This document shows positions 52,920 through 61,307 of a DNA stretch of 64,000 bases, piece after piece; positions within the stretch are counted from its first letter, which is position 1, and each line of letters begins with the position of its first letter. The notes beneath the pieces were generated by a model, which was not told the DNA's origin, did not search any database, and saw only the letters and a program-made list of their open reading frames with translations. The position numbers were made by a program, and so were the translations under genes. Location of the stretch: contig JAWPMO010000001.1 of NCBI GenBank assembly GCA_033344875.1, forward strand, positions 1,699,595 through 1,763,594, read 5' to 3'. This stretch comes from Ilumatobacteraceae bacterium (GTDB lineage Bacteria; Actinomycetota; Acidimicrobiia; Acidimicrobiales; Ilumatobacteraceae).

Positions 52920-54308
52920 TCAGCGCATCGGGTACTTGGCCTTGTCGGGCAGACCCGACCGGGCCGTGATCATCTCGCCGGCGATCTGGGACGCGGCGTA
53001 CAGCTCGGACTCGTCGAGCGTGGTCATCGAGTAGTTCTCGACGACCACGTCGCCGCCGACGAGCACGGTGTGGACGCCGCGGCCGTCGGCCGACCACACG
53101 AGCTGGTTCATCACGTTGAGGAGCGGCCGCCACTCGGGTCGATCGGTGTCGTGCAACACGATGTCGGCGTGCTTGCCGACATCGAGCGACCCGATGTGGT
53201 CGGTGAGCCGCATCGCCTCGGCCCCGCCGAGCGTCGCCATCTCGTACGCCTTCTCGGCCGGGAACATCTGCGGGTCCTGGCGGGCGTCCTTGAACAGGCC
53301 GGCGACCAGGTAGGCGGCCCGCATCATGTCGGAGTAGTTGGCGGCGTTGTTGCCGTCGGTGCCGATCGCCAGGTTGATCCCAGCCATCGCCATCTCGGGC
53401 ATCTTGCCGACCTGCGTGACGCCGTAGCTCACCTTGAGCGCAGTGGTCGGGCAGTGAGCGACCTGGGCGCCGGTCTCTGCGATGATCGCCACCTCCCGGT
53501 CGTCGACCTGCACGCAATGCGTCATCACCACGTCGGGGCCGAGCACGCCGAGTTCGGCGAGATGGACCATCGGTCGGTGCCCGAACTCCTCGATGAACCC
53601 GTCGGGGTCGAGCATCGCCGGCGACATGTGGAAGCTCATGCCCGTGCCGTGCTTCGTCGCCAGTTCGCGGGCGGCGAGCCAGAGCGGGTCGGAACACGTC
53701 GTGTGTCCGACCAGGGTCGACCAGGCCCCGATGCGATCGTCCGGCCCGGCCGGGTACCGGTCGAGCTGGTGCTCGAGGTGGGCGATCGCCTCGTCGGTGG
53801 CCTGCCGGTACACCGACGGCTCCGGCGGCAGGTCCCACACCCAGCGACCGACGCGGCCACGGATACCGACCTCGGTGAGGCCGTCGACGACCTCGTCGAG
53901 GAACCGCGTCGTGCCGGCCTCGAGGAACGACGTGGTGCCCGACTTCAGCATCTCGACCGACGCCAACTGCGCCGACAGGCGTTCCTCCTCGGCGGTGAAC
54001 ACCGAGTACAGCGGGCACAACCACATGAACACGTTCTCGACGAACGGGGTGTCGTCGGGGACGTAGCCCCTGGTCAGCGGCTCGCCGGTGATGTGGATGT
54101 GGCTGTTCACGAGGCCGGGTGTCACCACGAATCGGTCGCCGCCGATTATGCGGTCGGCCTCGTAGTCGGCATCGATGATGCTGGCTTTGTCGACCGCGAC
54201 GATGCGACCGTCGCGCACGGCGACCGCGCCGTCGCGGATGATGTCGCGGGTCGCGTTCATGGTCACGACCTGCCAACCGCGGATGATGGTGTCGACGCGT
54301 TCAGGCAT
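52920..54308 (-). CDS. Amidohydrolase-superfamily deaminase (TrzN/ATZ type)
   Basis: The 462-residue protein has metal ligands H70/H72 in 'LVNSHIHITGEP', 'VGHTTCSDPLW', 'SFHMSPAML', 'VVMTHCVQVDDREV' and the late D in 'LAIGTDGNNAAN'. It is distant from the two other amidohydrolases of the window (different active-site loops), so it probably takes another substrate. It is the last gene of the eleven-gene run; its ATG overlaps the methyltransferase stop by one base. The cysteine in 'AQVAHCPTTAL' fits the family. Confidence 0.8.
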   Translation of the reverse strand: MPERVDTIIRGWQVVTMNATRDIIRDGAVAVRDGRIVAVDKASIIDADYEADRIIGGDRFVVTPGLVNSHIHITGEPLTRGYVPDDTPFVENVFMWLCPLYSVFTAEEERLSAQLASVEMLKSGTTSFLEAGTTRFLDEVVDGLTEVGIRGRVGRWVWDLPPEPSVYRQATDEAIAHLEHQLDRYPAGPDDRIGAWSTLVGHTTCSDPLWLAARELATKHGTGMSFHMSPAMLDPDGFIEEFGHRPMVHLAELGVLGPDVVMTHCVQVDDREVAIIAETGAQVAHCPTTALKVSYGVTQVGKMPEMAMAGINLAIGTDGNNAANYSDMMRAAYLVAGLFKDARQDPQMFPAEKAYEMATLGGAEAMRLTDHIGSLDVGKHADIVLHDTDRPEWRPLLNVMNQLVWSADGRGVHTVLVGGDVVVENYSMTTLDESELYAASQIAGEMITARSGLPDKAKYPMR

Positions 54309-55402
54309 CAGGTGTCCTCTCGTCGTCGTGGTTTCGTGGCCACGAACTGCTGTTGGAATCCGATCGGCTCGATCAGGCGGATCGACTCGAAGCGGGCGGC
54401 ACGGATCCACTCCGAGTACTGCTGGGCGGTGAAGGCGTTGCCGTGGAGCGTGCTCGCCATCATCGTCGCACCCATCAGCACCCCGTGCGGGTTGAGCTTG
54501 CGGTCGATGTCGCAGAAGTAGTCGGCCAGGATCAGGGTTCCCTCGGGCCGCAGCGACGCCATCGCACGATCGATCAGCCGCTTCGTGCCGGCCTCGCCCT
54601 CGGTCCGGCAGATGTGGCCGAGCACGACGATGTCGTAGCCCTCGTCGTCGATCGGCACCGTGTGGAAATCGCCGGGCAGCCACTCGACACGATCGCCGAC
54701 CTCGAACTCAGCGGCCTTCGTTTCGGCCACCGGCAGCACACCGGGCAGGTCGTTCACGGTGGCGGTCGCACCGGGATTGCCGGCCAGGATGGCGATCGCC
54801 CAGGGTGCGCCGCCGGCGCCGAGATCGAGCACCCGTGGCGAACGCAGCGCCGAGTAGCGGAGTTTGAGGTCAGCGCGCGTCGCGCAGCGGAACATCGTGG
54901 TGAACGTGCCCTCGACGAGCGGCACGTAGAACGCCGCCGGGTCGTCCTCGATCGGGGACGAGGGACGGCCGTGGCGAACGGTGTCGGCCAGCCGGGTCCA
55001 GTTGTCGTGCGGGCCCGGCGCCACGGGGATCAGCGCCGCCATCGTCGCCGGGCCGTCGGAGACCAGGTATCGCTTCGCCGTGTCGTTGAGTTCGTACACG
55101 CCGTCGACCTGGTCGAGCATGCCGAGCACGACGACGGAGTCGAGCAGCGTGCGGAGATGTTCGAGCGATGCTCGGACCTCGGCGTTGATCGCCTCGATCC
55201 GTGCCGGCCCGAGCCGCTGCATCGTGTCGAAGAGATCGAGCTCCAGCGCGGCGACGAGCACGTGGTAGCGGGCAAGCCCCTCGATCGCGGCCCAGACGGG
55301 GGCGGCTGCCGGCGGCTTGTAGTCGGTGTACGGGCGCCCGACGTGCGCCATCGTGTGCGTCTTCTTCAGCTCCGGATACGGCGCGTCGCGTGGCTCGAAC
55401 AC
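54308..55402 (-). CDS. Class I SAM-dependent O-methyltransferase-like protein
   Basis: The 364-residue protein has an N-terminal winged-helix dimerisation domain ('YHVLVAALELDLFDTMQ', 'LDQVDGVYELNDTAKRYLV') and a C-terminal Rossmann domain with 'RVLDLGAGGAPWAIAILAGN', 'ATVNDLPGVLPVAE', 'VEWLPGDFHT' and 'GTLILADYFC'. This order is that of plant-type O-methyltransferases (Methyltransf_2). The usual catalytic histidine is not obvious ('LGHICRTEGE' may supply it). The GTG start is preceded by a 23-base perfect palindrome. It would methylate a hydroxyl of the pathway intermediate, or act as a paralogue with altered function. Confidence 0.78.
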   Translation of the reverse strand: MFEPRDAPYPELKKTHTMAHVGRPYTDYKPPAAAPVWAAIEGLARYHVLVAALELDLFDTMQRLGPARIEAINAEVRASLEHLRTLLDSVVVLGMLDQVDGVYELNDTAKRYLVSDGPATMAALIPVAPGPHDNWTRLADTVRHGRPSSPIEDDPAAFYVPLVEGTFTTMFRCATRADLKLRYSALRSPRVLDLGAGGAPWAIAILAGNPGATATVNDLPGVLPVAETKAAEFEVGDRVEWLPGDFHTVPIDDEGYDIVVLGHICRTEGEAGTKRLIDRAMASLRPEGTLILADYFCDIDRKLNPHGVLMGATMMASTLHGNAFTAQQYSEWIRAARFESIRLIEPIGFQQQFVATKPRRREDT

Positions 55403-55420
55403 GTCAGTTCACCGCGTGCG

Positions 55421-55443
55421 CGAGTTGTGCCTGGCACAACTCG
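55421..55443. promoter_or_regulatory. Perfect 23-base palindrome upstream of the methyltransferase gene
   Basis: Arms of 11 bases (55421-55431 and 55433-55443) are exact complements around a single T. The site lies in the 50-base gap between the MDR oxidoreductase stop and the methyltransferase GTG. No U-rich tail follows on the minus strand, so a terminator is unlikely. A dimeric repressor operator is the best guess. Confidence 0.55.
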
Positions 55444-55452
55444 TGATGGTGG

Positions 55453-56487
55453 TCATGGCCGGAGGATGATCTTGCCGAAGACGTCGTTGCTCAGCAGCTT
55501 GTGTTGGGCGTCCGCTGCAGCTTCGAGCGGGAAGACCGAGTCGACCACGACCTGGAAGTCGCCGTCGCAGAACCGCTGCCAGACCGGACCGAACTCCTCG
55601 GGCCGGTACGGGTCGGAGCCGAGGATCTTGATCCCGGAGTGGAACAGGTAACCGAGCGACGGGATCGTCGCCTCGTCACCCGACGAGTTGCCACAGTTGA
55701 CGAGCCGTCCGTGGACACCGAGCGCGAACAGCGAGGGGCCGAACAGTGCGGTGCCGACATGGTCGAACACCATGTTGACGCCCGCGCCGGCCGTCAGCTC
55801 GCGAGCCCACGCGGCGACGTCGCCGGTGCGATTGTTGAGCGTCGCCGCGGCGCCGAGTTCGAGCGCCCGCGCGCACTTGTCGTCGGTACCGGCCGTCGCA
55901 TAGACCGTCGCGCCGGCGGCGACGGCGAGTTGGATCGCCGCCGTCGAGACACCCGAACCGGCGGCGTGGATCAGCACCGTCTCCCCCGCCGTCAGATCGC
56001 CGACGTCGAACAGCGCATGCGCTGCGGTGAGGAAGCACGTGGGGAAGGTGGCCGCATGCTCGAACGTCATCCCGTCGGGGATCGCATACACGTGCGAGGC
56101 GGGCACGAGGCACCGCTCGGCGTAGCCGCCGTCGACGTTCGCACCGATGATCCCCAGTTCACCGAACAGGTCGCCCATGCCACCGAGCTTCGACCGGTCG
56201 TCGACGCCGGCGAGCGAGGGGTCGACCACGACACGGTCGCCGACCGCGACATCGGTCACCTCCGAGCCGACGGCCGCCACCGTTCCGGCGACGTCCATGC
56301 CGGCGATGTGCGGTAACCGGAAGCCGTCCATCTGGAACCACCCGTTGCGCTGGATGACGTCGAGCCGGTTCAGCGCGGCGGCGGCCACGTCGACGACGAC
56401 GTCGACCGGACCGGGTTCGGGGTCGGGCACCTCGACGTACTCGAGCACCTCGGGCCCACCGGGCCGTTCGTAGCGGACTGCTTTCAT
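55453..56487 (-). CDS. MDR-superfamily quinone-oxidoreductase-like dehydrogenase
   Basis: The 344-residue medium-chain reductase has an N-terminal GroES-like domain ('VVVDVAAAALNRLDVIQRNG', 'LPHIAGMDVAGTVAAVGSEV') and a Rossmann domain with 'ETVLIHAAGSGVSTAAIQLA'. The catalytic zinc cysteine and histidine are missing, and the four structural zinc cysteines are absent, so it belongs to the zinc-free quinone oxidoreductase/crotonyl reductase branch. AAGGAG stands six bases before the ATG. Start overlaps the aldo/keto reductase stop. Confidence 0.83.
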   Translation of the reverse strand: MKAVRYERPGGPEVLEYVEVPDPEPGPVDVVVDVAAAALNRLDVIQRNGWFQMDGFRLPHIAGMDVAGTVAAVGSEVTDVAVGDRVVVDPSLAGVDDRSKLGGMGDLFGELGIIGANVDGGYAERCLVPASHVYAIPDGMTFEHAATFPTCFLTAAHALFDVGDLTAGETVLIHAAGSGVSTAAIQLAVAAGATVYATAGTDDKCARALELGAAATLNNRTGDVAAWARELTAGAGVNMVFDHVGTALFGPSLFALGVHGRLVNCGNSSGDEATIPSLGYLFHSGIKILGSDPYRPEEFGPVWQRFCDGDFQVVVDSVFPLEAAADAQHKLLSNDVFGKIILRP

Positions 56488-57512
56488 CGGGCTCTCCTTC
56501 GCTGCGAGACGTCGAGCCCGTCGGGCGTCCAACCGGCGTCGGCGGCGTTCAGGTTGCGTCCCGGCGCGACGACCTGGTCGATCGCGTCGAGGGTCGACGC
56601 ATCGAGCCGGAGATCGATGGCACCGAGCAGATCGTGCAACTGCGCCGGAGTGCGCGGACCGATCAGTGCCGCCGTCACCGCCGGGTGCTCGACCACCCAC
56701 GCCAGCGCAAGATGCGTGAGGCTGACTCCGGCCTCGGCCGCGATCGCCGCCAGCCGTTCGGCCGCGTCGAACTTGGCCTCGTTGCCCACGTCGAAGTGAT
56801 CGGGGTTCGTCTCGGCTCGGCTCCCCGCGGGCGCCGACTCGCCACGGCGGTACTTGCCGGTCAGCCAGCCACCGGCGAGCGGGCTCCACACCACGACGCC
56901 CATGCCGTGCCGGCGGGCGGTCGGCAGCACGGCGTTCTCGATGCCGCGACCGAAGATCGAGTAGGGCGGCTGCTCGGTGTGCGGGCCGGCGAGCCCGCGT
57001 CGTTCGGCCGCCCAGTGGGCTTCGACGATCTGCTCGGCCGGGAACGTGGAGGTGCCCCACGCCCGGATCTTGCCCGCCGTCACCAGGTCGTTCAGCGCCG
57101 CCACGGTCTCCTCGATCGCGGTGTCGGGGTCGGGGCGGTGCACCTGGTACAGGTCGATGTGATCGACGCCGAGCCGGCGCAGGCTGTCGTCGATCGCCCT
57201 CATGATCCAGCGGCGCGAGTTGCCGCGCCGGTTCGGGTCGTCGTGGTCGCCGACCGGGTGGTGGAACTTGGTGCACAGCACGATGTCGTCACGGCGGGAT
57301 GCGATCGCCTCGCCGACGATCTGTTCGTTCTCGCCGTCGGCGTACATGTCGGCAGTGTCGACCAGGTTGATGCCCGCGTCGAGCGCCTCGTCGATGATTC
57401 GGCGGCACTCGTCTCGGTCGGTGTTGCCCCACGCGCCCAGCACCATCGTGCCGAGCCCGAAGCGGCTGACGTGCATGCCGGTGCGGCCGAGGGTCCTGTG
57501 TTCCAACTTCAT
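56484..57512 (-). CDS. Aldo/keto reductase
   Basis: The 342-residue NADPH-dependent TIM-barrel enzyme has the catalytic tetrad D52 ('LVDTADMYADG'), Y57, K82 ('VLCTKFHH') and H125 ('DLYQVHRPDPD'). 'HRTLGRTGMHVSRFGLG' is the family N-terminus. Cofactor-binding 'SPLAGGWLTGKYRRG' and 'ALIGPRTPAQLHDLL' are present. It reduces an aldehyde or ketone, or oxidises an alcohol. ATG 57512 starts at the family N-terminus; an in-frame ATG at 57545 would overlap the upstream stop. Confidence 0.85.
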   Translation of the reverse strand: MKLEHRTLGRTGMHVSRFGLGTMVLGAWGNTDRDECRRIIDEALDAGINLVDTADMYADGENEQIVGEAIASRRDDIVLCTKFHHPVGDHDDPNRRGNSRRWIMRAIDDSLRRLGVDHIDLYQVHRPDPDTAIEETVAALNDLVTAGKIRAWGTSTFPAEQIVEAHWAAERRGLAGPHTEQPPYSIFGRGIENAVLPTARRHGMGVVVWSPLAGGWLTGKYRRGESAPAGSRAETNPDHFDVGNEAKFDAAERLAAIAAEAGVSLTHLALAWVVEHPAVTAALIGPRTPAQLHDLLGAIDLRLDASTLDAIDQVVAPGRNLNAADAGWTPDGLDVSQRRRAR

Positions 57513-57534
57513 CGTCCTTTCGAGCGGGTCGTCA

Positions 57535-58953
57535 TCAGCCGGCATCGATGTGGGGCCACGCGTGGGGCACGGTCAGGCCGGCACGCTCGAGCACGCGGGC
57601 CTGGTGGTGCTGCGCCATCGCGGCGAGCTCGTCCCGATCCACCGCGGTCGGACAGCCGTCCGCCACCACTTGGCGACCGGCGACCCAGACGTCACGGACG
57701 CTTCGGCCATCGGTACCCCAGACGAGCTGCAGGGCGACGTCGCCGCGCGGCGTCCAGCCGGGAGTGTCGGTGCGGTGCACCACGAGGTCGGCCTGCTTGC
57801 CCGGCTCGAGGGAACCGACGCGGTCGTCCATCCCGATCGCGGCGGCACCGTCGATCGTCGCGAGCGCGAACGCATCATGTGCTCCGAATCGGGTCGGGTC
57901 GATGCGCGTGTCGCGTGCGAGTCCGGCAGCGACCGCCGCGGTACGGAGGATGTCGATCGAATCCCCGGCGTTCGTCGCGTCACATCCCAGAGCGACACGG
58001 CCACCGCGCTCCATGATCTCGGCGTGTCGTCCGTGTGCGCACACTCCCTGCCCGAGACGTAGGTAGGCCCACGGGCAGTATGCGATCGCGGTCCGGCTCC
58101 GGAGCACGAGCTCGATCTCCGCATCGTCGAGCCAGACGCCGTGCCCGATGAGCAGGTGCTCACCGAGTACGTCGAGCGCATCGAGGTGCGCCACCGGTCG
58201 CCGTCCGGTGCGGGCGAGGTACCGCTCGGGATCGGACGACGTGGGCGACAGGTGCATCGTCATGTTGGTGCCCCGCTGCCGGGCGAGGTCGGCCGCGCCT
58301 GCGAGCAACTCGTCGGAGGCAAGGTCGTGGCCGACCAACGTCACCCAACCCTCGACCAGACCGCCGGCCGGGAACGCGTCGACGACCGCCGCCTGACGCT
58401 CGAGCACCTCGTCGGCGGGCGCCGCGAACGGTCCCTCCTCGATATCCCATCCCCACACGCCCAGCGTGGCGCGGAGCCCGATCCGGGTCAGGCCCGCCGC
58501 GACCCGGTCGGCGTGTGCGACGGTGCCGGCCTCCACGACGGTGGTCACACCCGCACAGAGTGCTTCGACGGCGGAGAGCACGGCGGAAGCCTCGTCGTCG
58601 TCGGGCTGGTGCGCAGCGTGTACGGGGACCGACCACTCGAAGATGGAGGCTCCGGGCGGGAGGAGATCAGGAATGCAGCTGCGGATCAGCGGGTCTCCGG
58701 TCAGGTGTTGGTGGGCGTCGATCATGCCCGGCGTGAGCACACAACCCCGCAGGTCGATCTCGCGCGCGTCCGGATGGTCGGCGCGCAGCTGTGACGTTGC
58801 CCCGACGGCGACGATCCGATCACCAGCGATCGCGACCGCGCCGCTGACGAGTACCTCGCGTCGCGGGTTCATGGTCACGACGTCGGCTTCGACGAGCAAC
58901 GTGATCTCGTCGGATCGCGCCGAGGCGGAGGACGAGGCGGTCGGAGTGGTCAC
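57535..58953 (-). CDS. Amidohydrolase-superfamily deaminase, paralogue of the 45.4-kb gene
   Basis: The 472-residue protein has metal ligands H81/H83 in 'MIDAHQHLTGDPLIRS', 'VTLVGHDLASDEL', 'NMTMHLSPTSSDP', 'LLIGHGVWLDDAEIELVL' and the late D in 'VALGCDATNAGD'. Compared with the 45391 gene, the middle and C-terminal sections align throughout without large gaps ('CPWAYLRLGQGV', 'GSLEPGKQADLVV'). Both carry the same long insertion near 'GVWGWDIEEGPF'. GTG start lies two bases after the HD gene stop. Confidence 0.82.
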   Translation of the reverse strand: MTTPTASSSASARSDEITLLVEADVVTMNPRREVLVSGAVAIAGDRIVAVGATSQLRADHPDAREIDLRGCVLTPGMIDAHQHLTGDPLIRSCIPDLLPPGASIFEWSVPVHAAHQPDDDEASAVLSAVEALCAGVTTVVEAGTVAHADRVAAGLTRIGLRATLGVWGWDIEEGPFAAPADEVLERQAAVVDAFPAGGLVEGWVTLVGHDLASDELLAGAADLARQRGTNMTMHLSPTSSDPERYLARTGRRPVAHLDALDVLGEHLLIGHGVWLDDAEIELVLRSRTAIAYCPWAYLRLGQGVCAHGRHAEIMERGGRVALGCDATNAGDSIDILRTAAVAAGLARDTRIDPTRFGAHDAFALATIDGAAAIGMDDRVGSLEPGKQADLVVHRTDTPGWTPRGDVALQLVWGTDGRSVRDVWVAGRQVVADGCPTAVDRDELAAMAQHHQARVLERAGLTVPHAWPHIDAG

Positions 58954-58955
58954 GG

Positions 58956-59600
58956 TCAGCCGCGGCGGGGTGGGCGAGAGAAGACCTTGCGCACGAGCGG
59001 CTCGAAGTGGTCGAGGGATTCGGAGGGGTACTTCGGGTCGAACGCCGTCTGGTCCCAGACATCGGCGAACCGTTCGGCCATCTCGTAGTGCTCGTGACCG
59101 AGGTGCTTGCGACGCATCTCGGGGTCCATCCCGATGCGGGCGTAATAGTGGCGACCCTGGAAGTCCTGGTGGTACTTGACCACCCAGTACGCCTCGTCGC
59201 TGACCCACGGCCGGAGCATCTCGGCTGCGATCGCGGGGTGGTTCATGTTCGAGAATGTCTTGCCGATGTCGTGGCACAACGAGGCGATGACCATGTCCTC
59301 GTCGGCACCGTCGCGCTCGGCCCGCGTCGCGGTCTGGAGCGCGTGATCGAGTTGGCTGACCGCGAACCCCTGATGCAGTTCGTCCATCGACCGGAGCATG
59401 TCCATCACCCGGTCGGCCACGAGTACCAGGTCGGCATCGAGGTAGTCCTCGATGTAGGTCATGTACTCGCCGGAGAACTCGGCCATGCTGCCGCCGATCT
59501 CCCCATCGAATCCGGGCGAGCCGGGCTGGGCCACACGCTCGCGAGCAGCTGTGACGCGGTCGGCCGAGGTGCTCGTGCTGGTGTTGTCGGTGTCGGTCAT
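58956..59600 (-). CDS. HD-domain protein with full PhnZ/MIOX-type diiron ligand set
   Basis: The 214-residue protein aligns with PhnZ-type oxygenases. Ligand positions are H86 ('SQLDHALQTA'), H110-D111 ('ASLCHDIGKTF'), H121 ('NMNHPAI'), H144 ('VVKYHQDFQG') and D183 ('ADVWDQTAF'), matching PhnZ H34, H58-D59, H80, H104 and D161 in order and context. Such enzymes use a mixed-valent diiron site and O2 to cleave a C-P, C-C or similar bond. HD hydrolases also bind two metals, so phosphohydrolase activity remains possible. No other phosphonate genes are near. GGAGG precedes the ATG. Confidence 0.75.
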   Translation of the reverse strand: MTDTDNTSTSTSADRVTAARERVAQPGSPGFDGEIGGSMAEFSGEYMTYIEDYLDADLVLVADRVMDMLRSMDELHQGFAVSQLDHALQTATRAERDGADEDMVIASLCHDIGKTFSNMNHPAIAAEMLRPWVSDEAYWVVKYHQDFQGRHYYARIGMDPEMRRKHLGHEHYEMAERFADVWDQTAFDPKYPSESLDHFEPLVRKVFSRPPRRG

Positions 59601-59633
59601 GTCATCCTCCGGGTGGTTGGTTGGTGCTCGGCG

Positions 59634-60824
59634 TCAACGGTCGCCGACGAAACGATCGGGGAGGCCGGTGGTCGTGCCGGCGACGCGGGCGCCGGGTGCC
59701 TCGTACGGATGTGCTGCGCAGGCATCTTCGTCGATCGCCACGCCGAGGCCCGGCGCGTCGGGTATGGGCAGATGGCCGTCGTCGATGGCGTCGAGGCCGA
59801 GCGCTGCGCCGGTACCGAACGTCTTCCAGACGGGCAGCAGGGTGGGCGGGTACTCGACGAGACGAATCCCGGGCACGCTCGCCGCGAGATGGAGATTCGC
59901 AGCCAGGGCTACGGGTCCGGAACACACGTGCGGCACGACCCGAACGCCGAACGCCGGAGCGGCCATCGCCATCTTGCGGGCCTCGCTGATACCGCCTGCG
60001 GTGGCGGCGTCGGGCTGCAGCACGTCGAGCTGGCGGCGGCGGAGCGCATCGAGTGCATCGTCGAGACCGAAGAGGTGCTCGCCGTACGCCACGGGTATCG
60101 GCGAGTGGCCGACGAGGGCCTCGATGCCGGCCTTCTCCGACTGTGGAAGCGGCTCCTCGATCCAACGCACGTCGAACTCGGTGAGCGCTTCGGCGAGCGC
60201 GCGTGCCGTCGGCAGGGTGTACGTCTCGCTGGCGTCGACCATCAACTCGACGTCGGCGCCGAGCATCGGCCGCAGCTTGCGCAGGGTGTCGAGGTCGGAC
60301 CGCCATTCGGGTCCGGTACGCACCTTGATCTTGCGGACACCACGTTCGAGCAGTGGGCGCAGCCCATCGAAGTGGTGTTCGGCCGACCCTTCTTCCAGGA
60401 ATCCGGACGAGGCGTACACCTCGACGCGGTCGGCTGTGCGACCGAGCACGCTCGAGATCGACCGGCCCGTCGCCTGGCCGACCAGATCCCAGAGCGCGAT
60501 CTCGATGCCGGAGCGGGCCTGGGGTGCGATCCAGGTGTCACCGAGCCGGCGGCGGGTGAACAGTCGCATCCGGTCGGCGAGCAGGTCGACCGACGTCAGC
60601 GGTTGGTCGATGATCAGGGGGGCGAACACCTCGTCGATCAAGTGGGCGAGCACGCCGGCATACGAGCACCCGTAACTGTCGCACGCTTCTCCCCATCCGA
60701 CGGTGCCGTCGGAGGCGGTGACGCGGACGTACAGGAACGACATCCGTTCGCGGTCGGTGCCGTACGTGCACGGGAAGGTGTCGATCCGCTCGATCGTCAG
60801 GGACGGCGCAGCCACATCGATCAC
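59634..60824 (-). CDS. Enolase-superfamily enzyme, mandelate-racemase subgroup
   Basis: The 396-residue enzyme has an N-terminal capping domain and a beta-barrel. Metal ligands are D197 ('LMVDASETY'), E223 or E224 ('RWIEEPL') and E249 ('AYGEH'). The bases are K167 in K165-I-K167 ('VRKIKVRTG') and the dyad D272 ('LQPDAATAGG') with H299 ('VVPHVCSG'). The 27-residue D-H spacing equals that of mandelate racemase. Members are acid-sugar dehydratases or racemases; substrate unknown. The GTG start overlaps the stop of the VOC gene. Confidence 0.86.
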   Translation of the reverse strand: MIDVAAPSLTIERIDTFPCTYGTDRERMSFLYVRVTASDGTVGWGEACDSYGCSYAGVLAHLIDEVFAPLIIDQPLTSVDLLADRMRLFTRRRLGDTWIAPQARSGIEIALWDLVGQATGRSISSVLGRTADRVEVYASSGFLEEGSAEHHFDGLRPLLERGVRKIKVRTGPEWRSDLDTLRKLRPMLGADVELMVDASETYTLPTARALAEALTEFDVRWIEEPLPQSEKAGIEALVGHSPIPVAYGEHLFGLDDALDALRRRQLDVLQPDAATAGGISEARKMAMAAPAFGVRVVPHVCSGPVALAANLHLAASVPGIRLVEYPPTLLPVWKTFGTGAALGLDAIDDGHLPIPDAPGLGVAIDEDACAAHPYEAPGARVAGTTTGLPDRFVGDR

Positions 60825-61297
60825 CCGAGCACCTGCTCGACGGAGAACTCGAGGTTGTTGCCGTCAGGGTCGGTGACGATGCAGATGTAACCGACGACCT
60901 CGTTGCGGTACATCGGGCCGAGCAGCAGGCAGCCGTCCTCACGGGCCATCTCGGCGATCCGGTCGACCTCCTCACGACGCTCGAGCGAGAGTCCGAGGTG
61001 GCTGATCGAGGTGAGGAACCCGTACTGCTCCTGGATGTCACCCGTGATCTTGGTGGGCAGCTTGCCCTCGATCAACACGATCACGAACCGTGCCGCCTCG
61101 TCGGTGGTGCGGTCGCGTTCGTTGGCGAGCCACGCCGTGCGCAGATCGGTTTCGGGGTCGTGCCGCTGGTGGATCACTGCCAGGTCGGTGTACTTGTCGT
61201 AGAACGCGAGTGTCGCGGCGAGGTTGCGCACGGGCAACGCGATGTGCGTGAGCAGCGTGGTCGTCTTGGCACCGGTGGGCGTGTCGATATCGGTCAT
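60821..61297 (-). CDS. Glyoxalase/VOC-family protein in the transport-catabolism operon
   Basis: The 158-residue VOC protein has 'LLTHIALPVRNLAATLAFYD', 'SISHLGLSLERREEVDRIA' and 'VGYICIVTDPDGNNLEFSVE'. Metal ligand candidates are H18, H in 'SISHLG', and E in 'NNLEFS', which is the three-residue facial set of lactoylglutathione-lyase-like and extradiol-type VOC enzymes. It may be an epimerase, lyase or dioxygenase. AGGAGG stands six bases before its ATG; it is the first enzyme gene after the permeases. Confidence 0.82.
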   Translation of the reverse strand: MTDIDTPTGAKTTTLLTHIALPVRNLAATLAFYDKYTDLAVIHQRHDPETDLRTAWLANERDRTTDEAARFVIVLIEGKLPTKITGDIQEQYGFLTSISHLGLSLERREEVDRIAEMAREDGCLLLGPMYRNEVVGYICIVTDPDGNNLEFSVEQVLG

Positions 61298-61307
61298 GGA
61301 AACCCTC

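Noticed and set aside
55421-55443. Rho-independent terminator
   Set aside because: There is no U-rich tract after the palindrome, the loop would be one base, and the genes on both sides are on the same strand with short spacing.
58956-60824. Phosphonate-degradation cassette
   Set aside because: The HD protein resembles PhnZ, but no PhnY, PhnW, phosphonatase or phosphonate importer is visible. The transporter is of nucleoside type. I therefore do not name the substrate.
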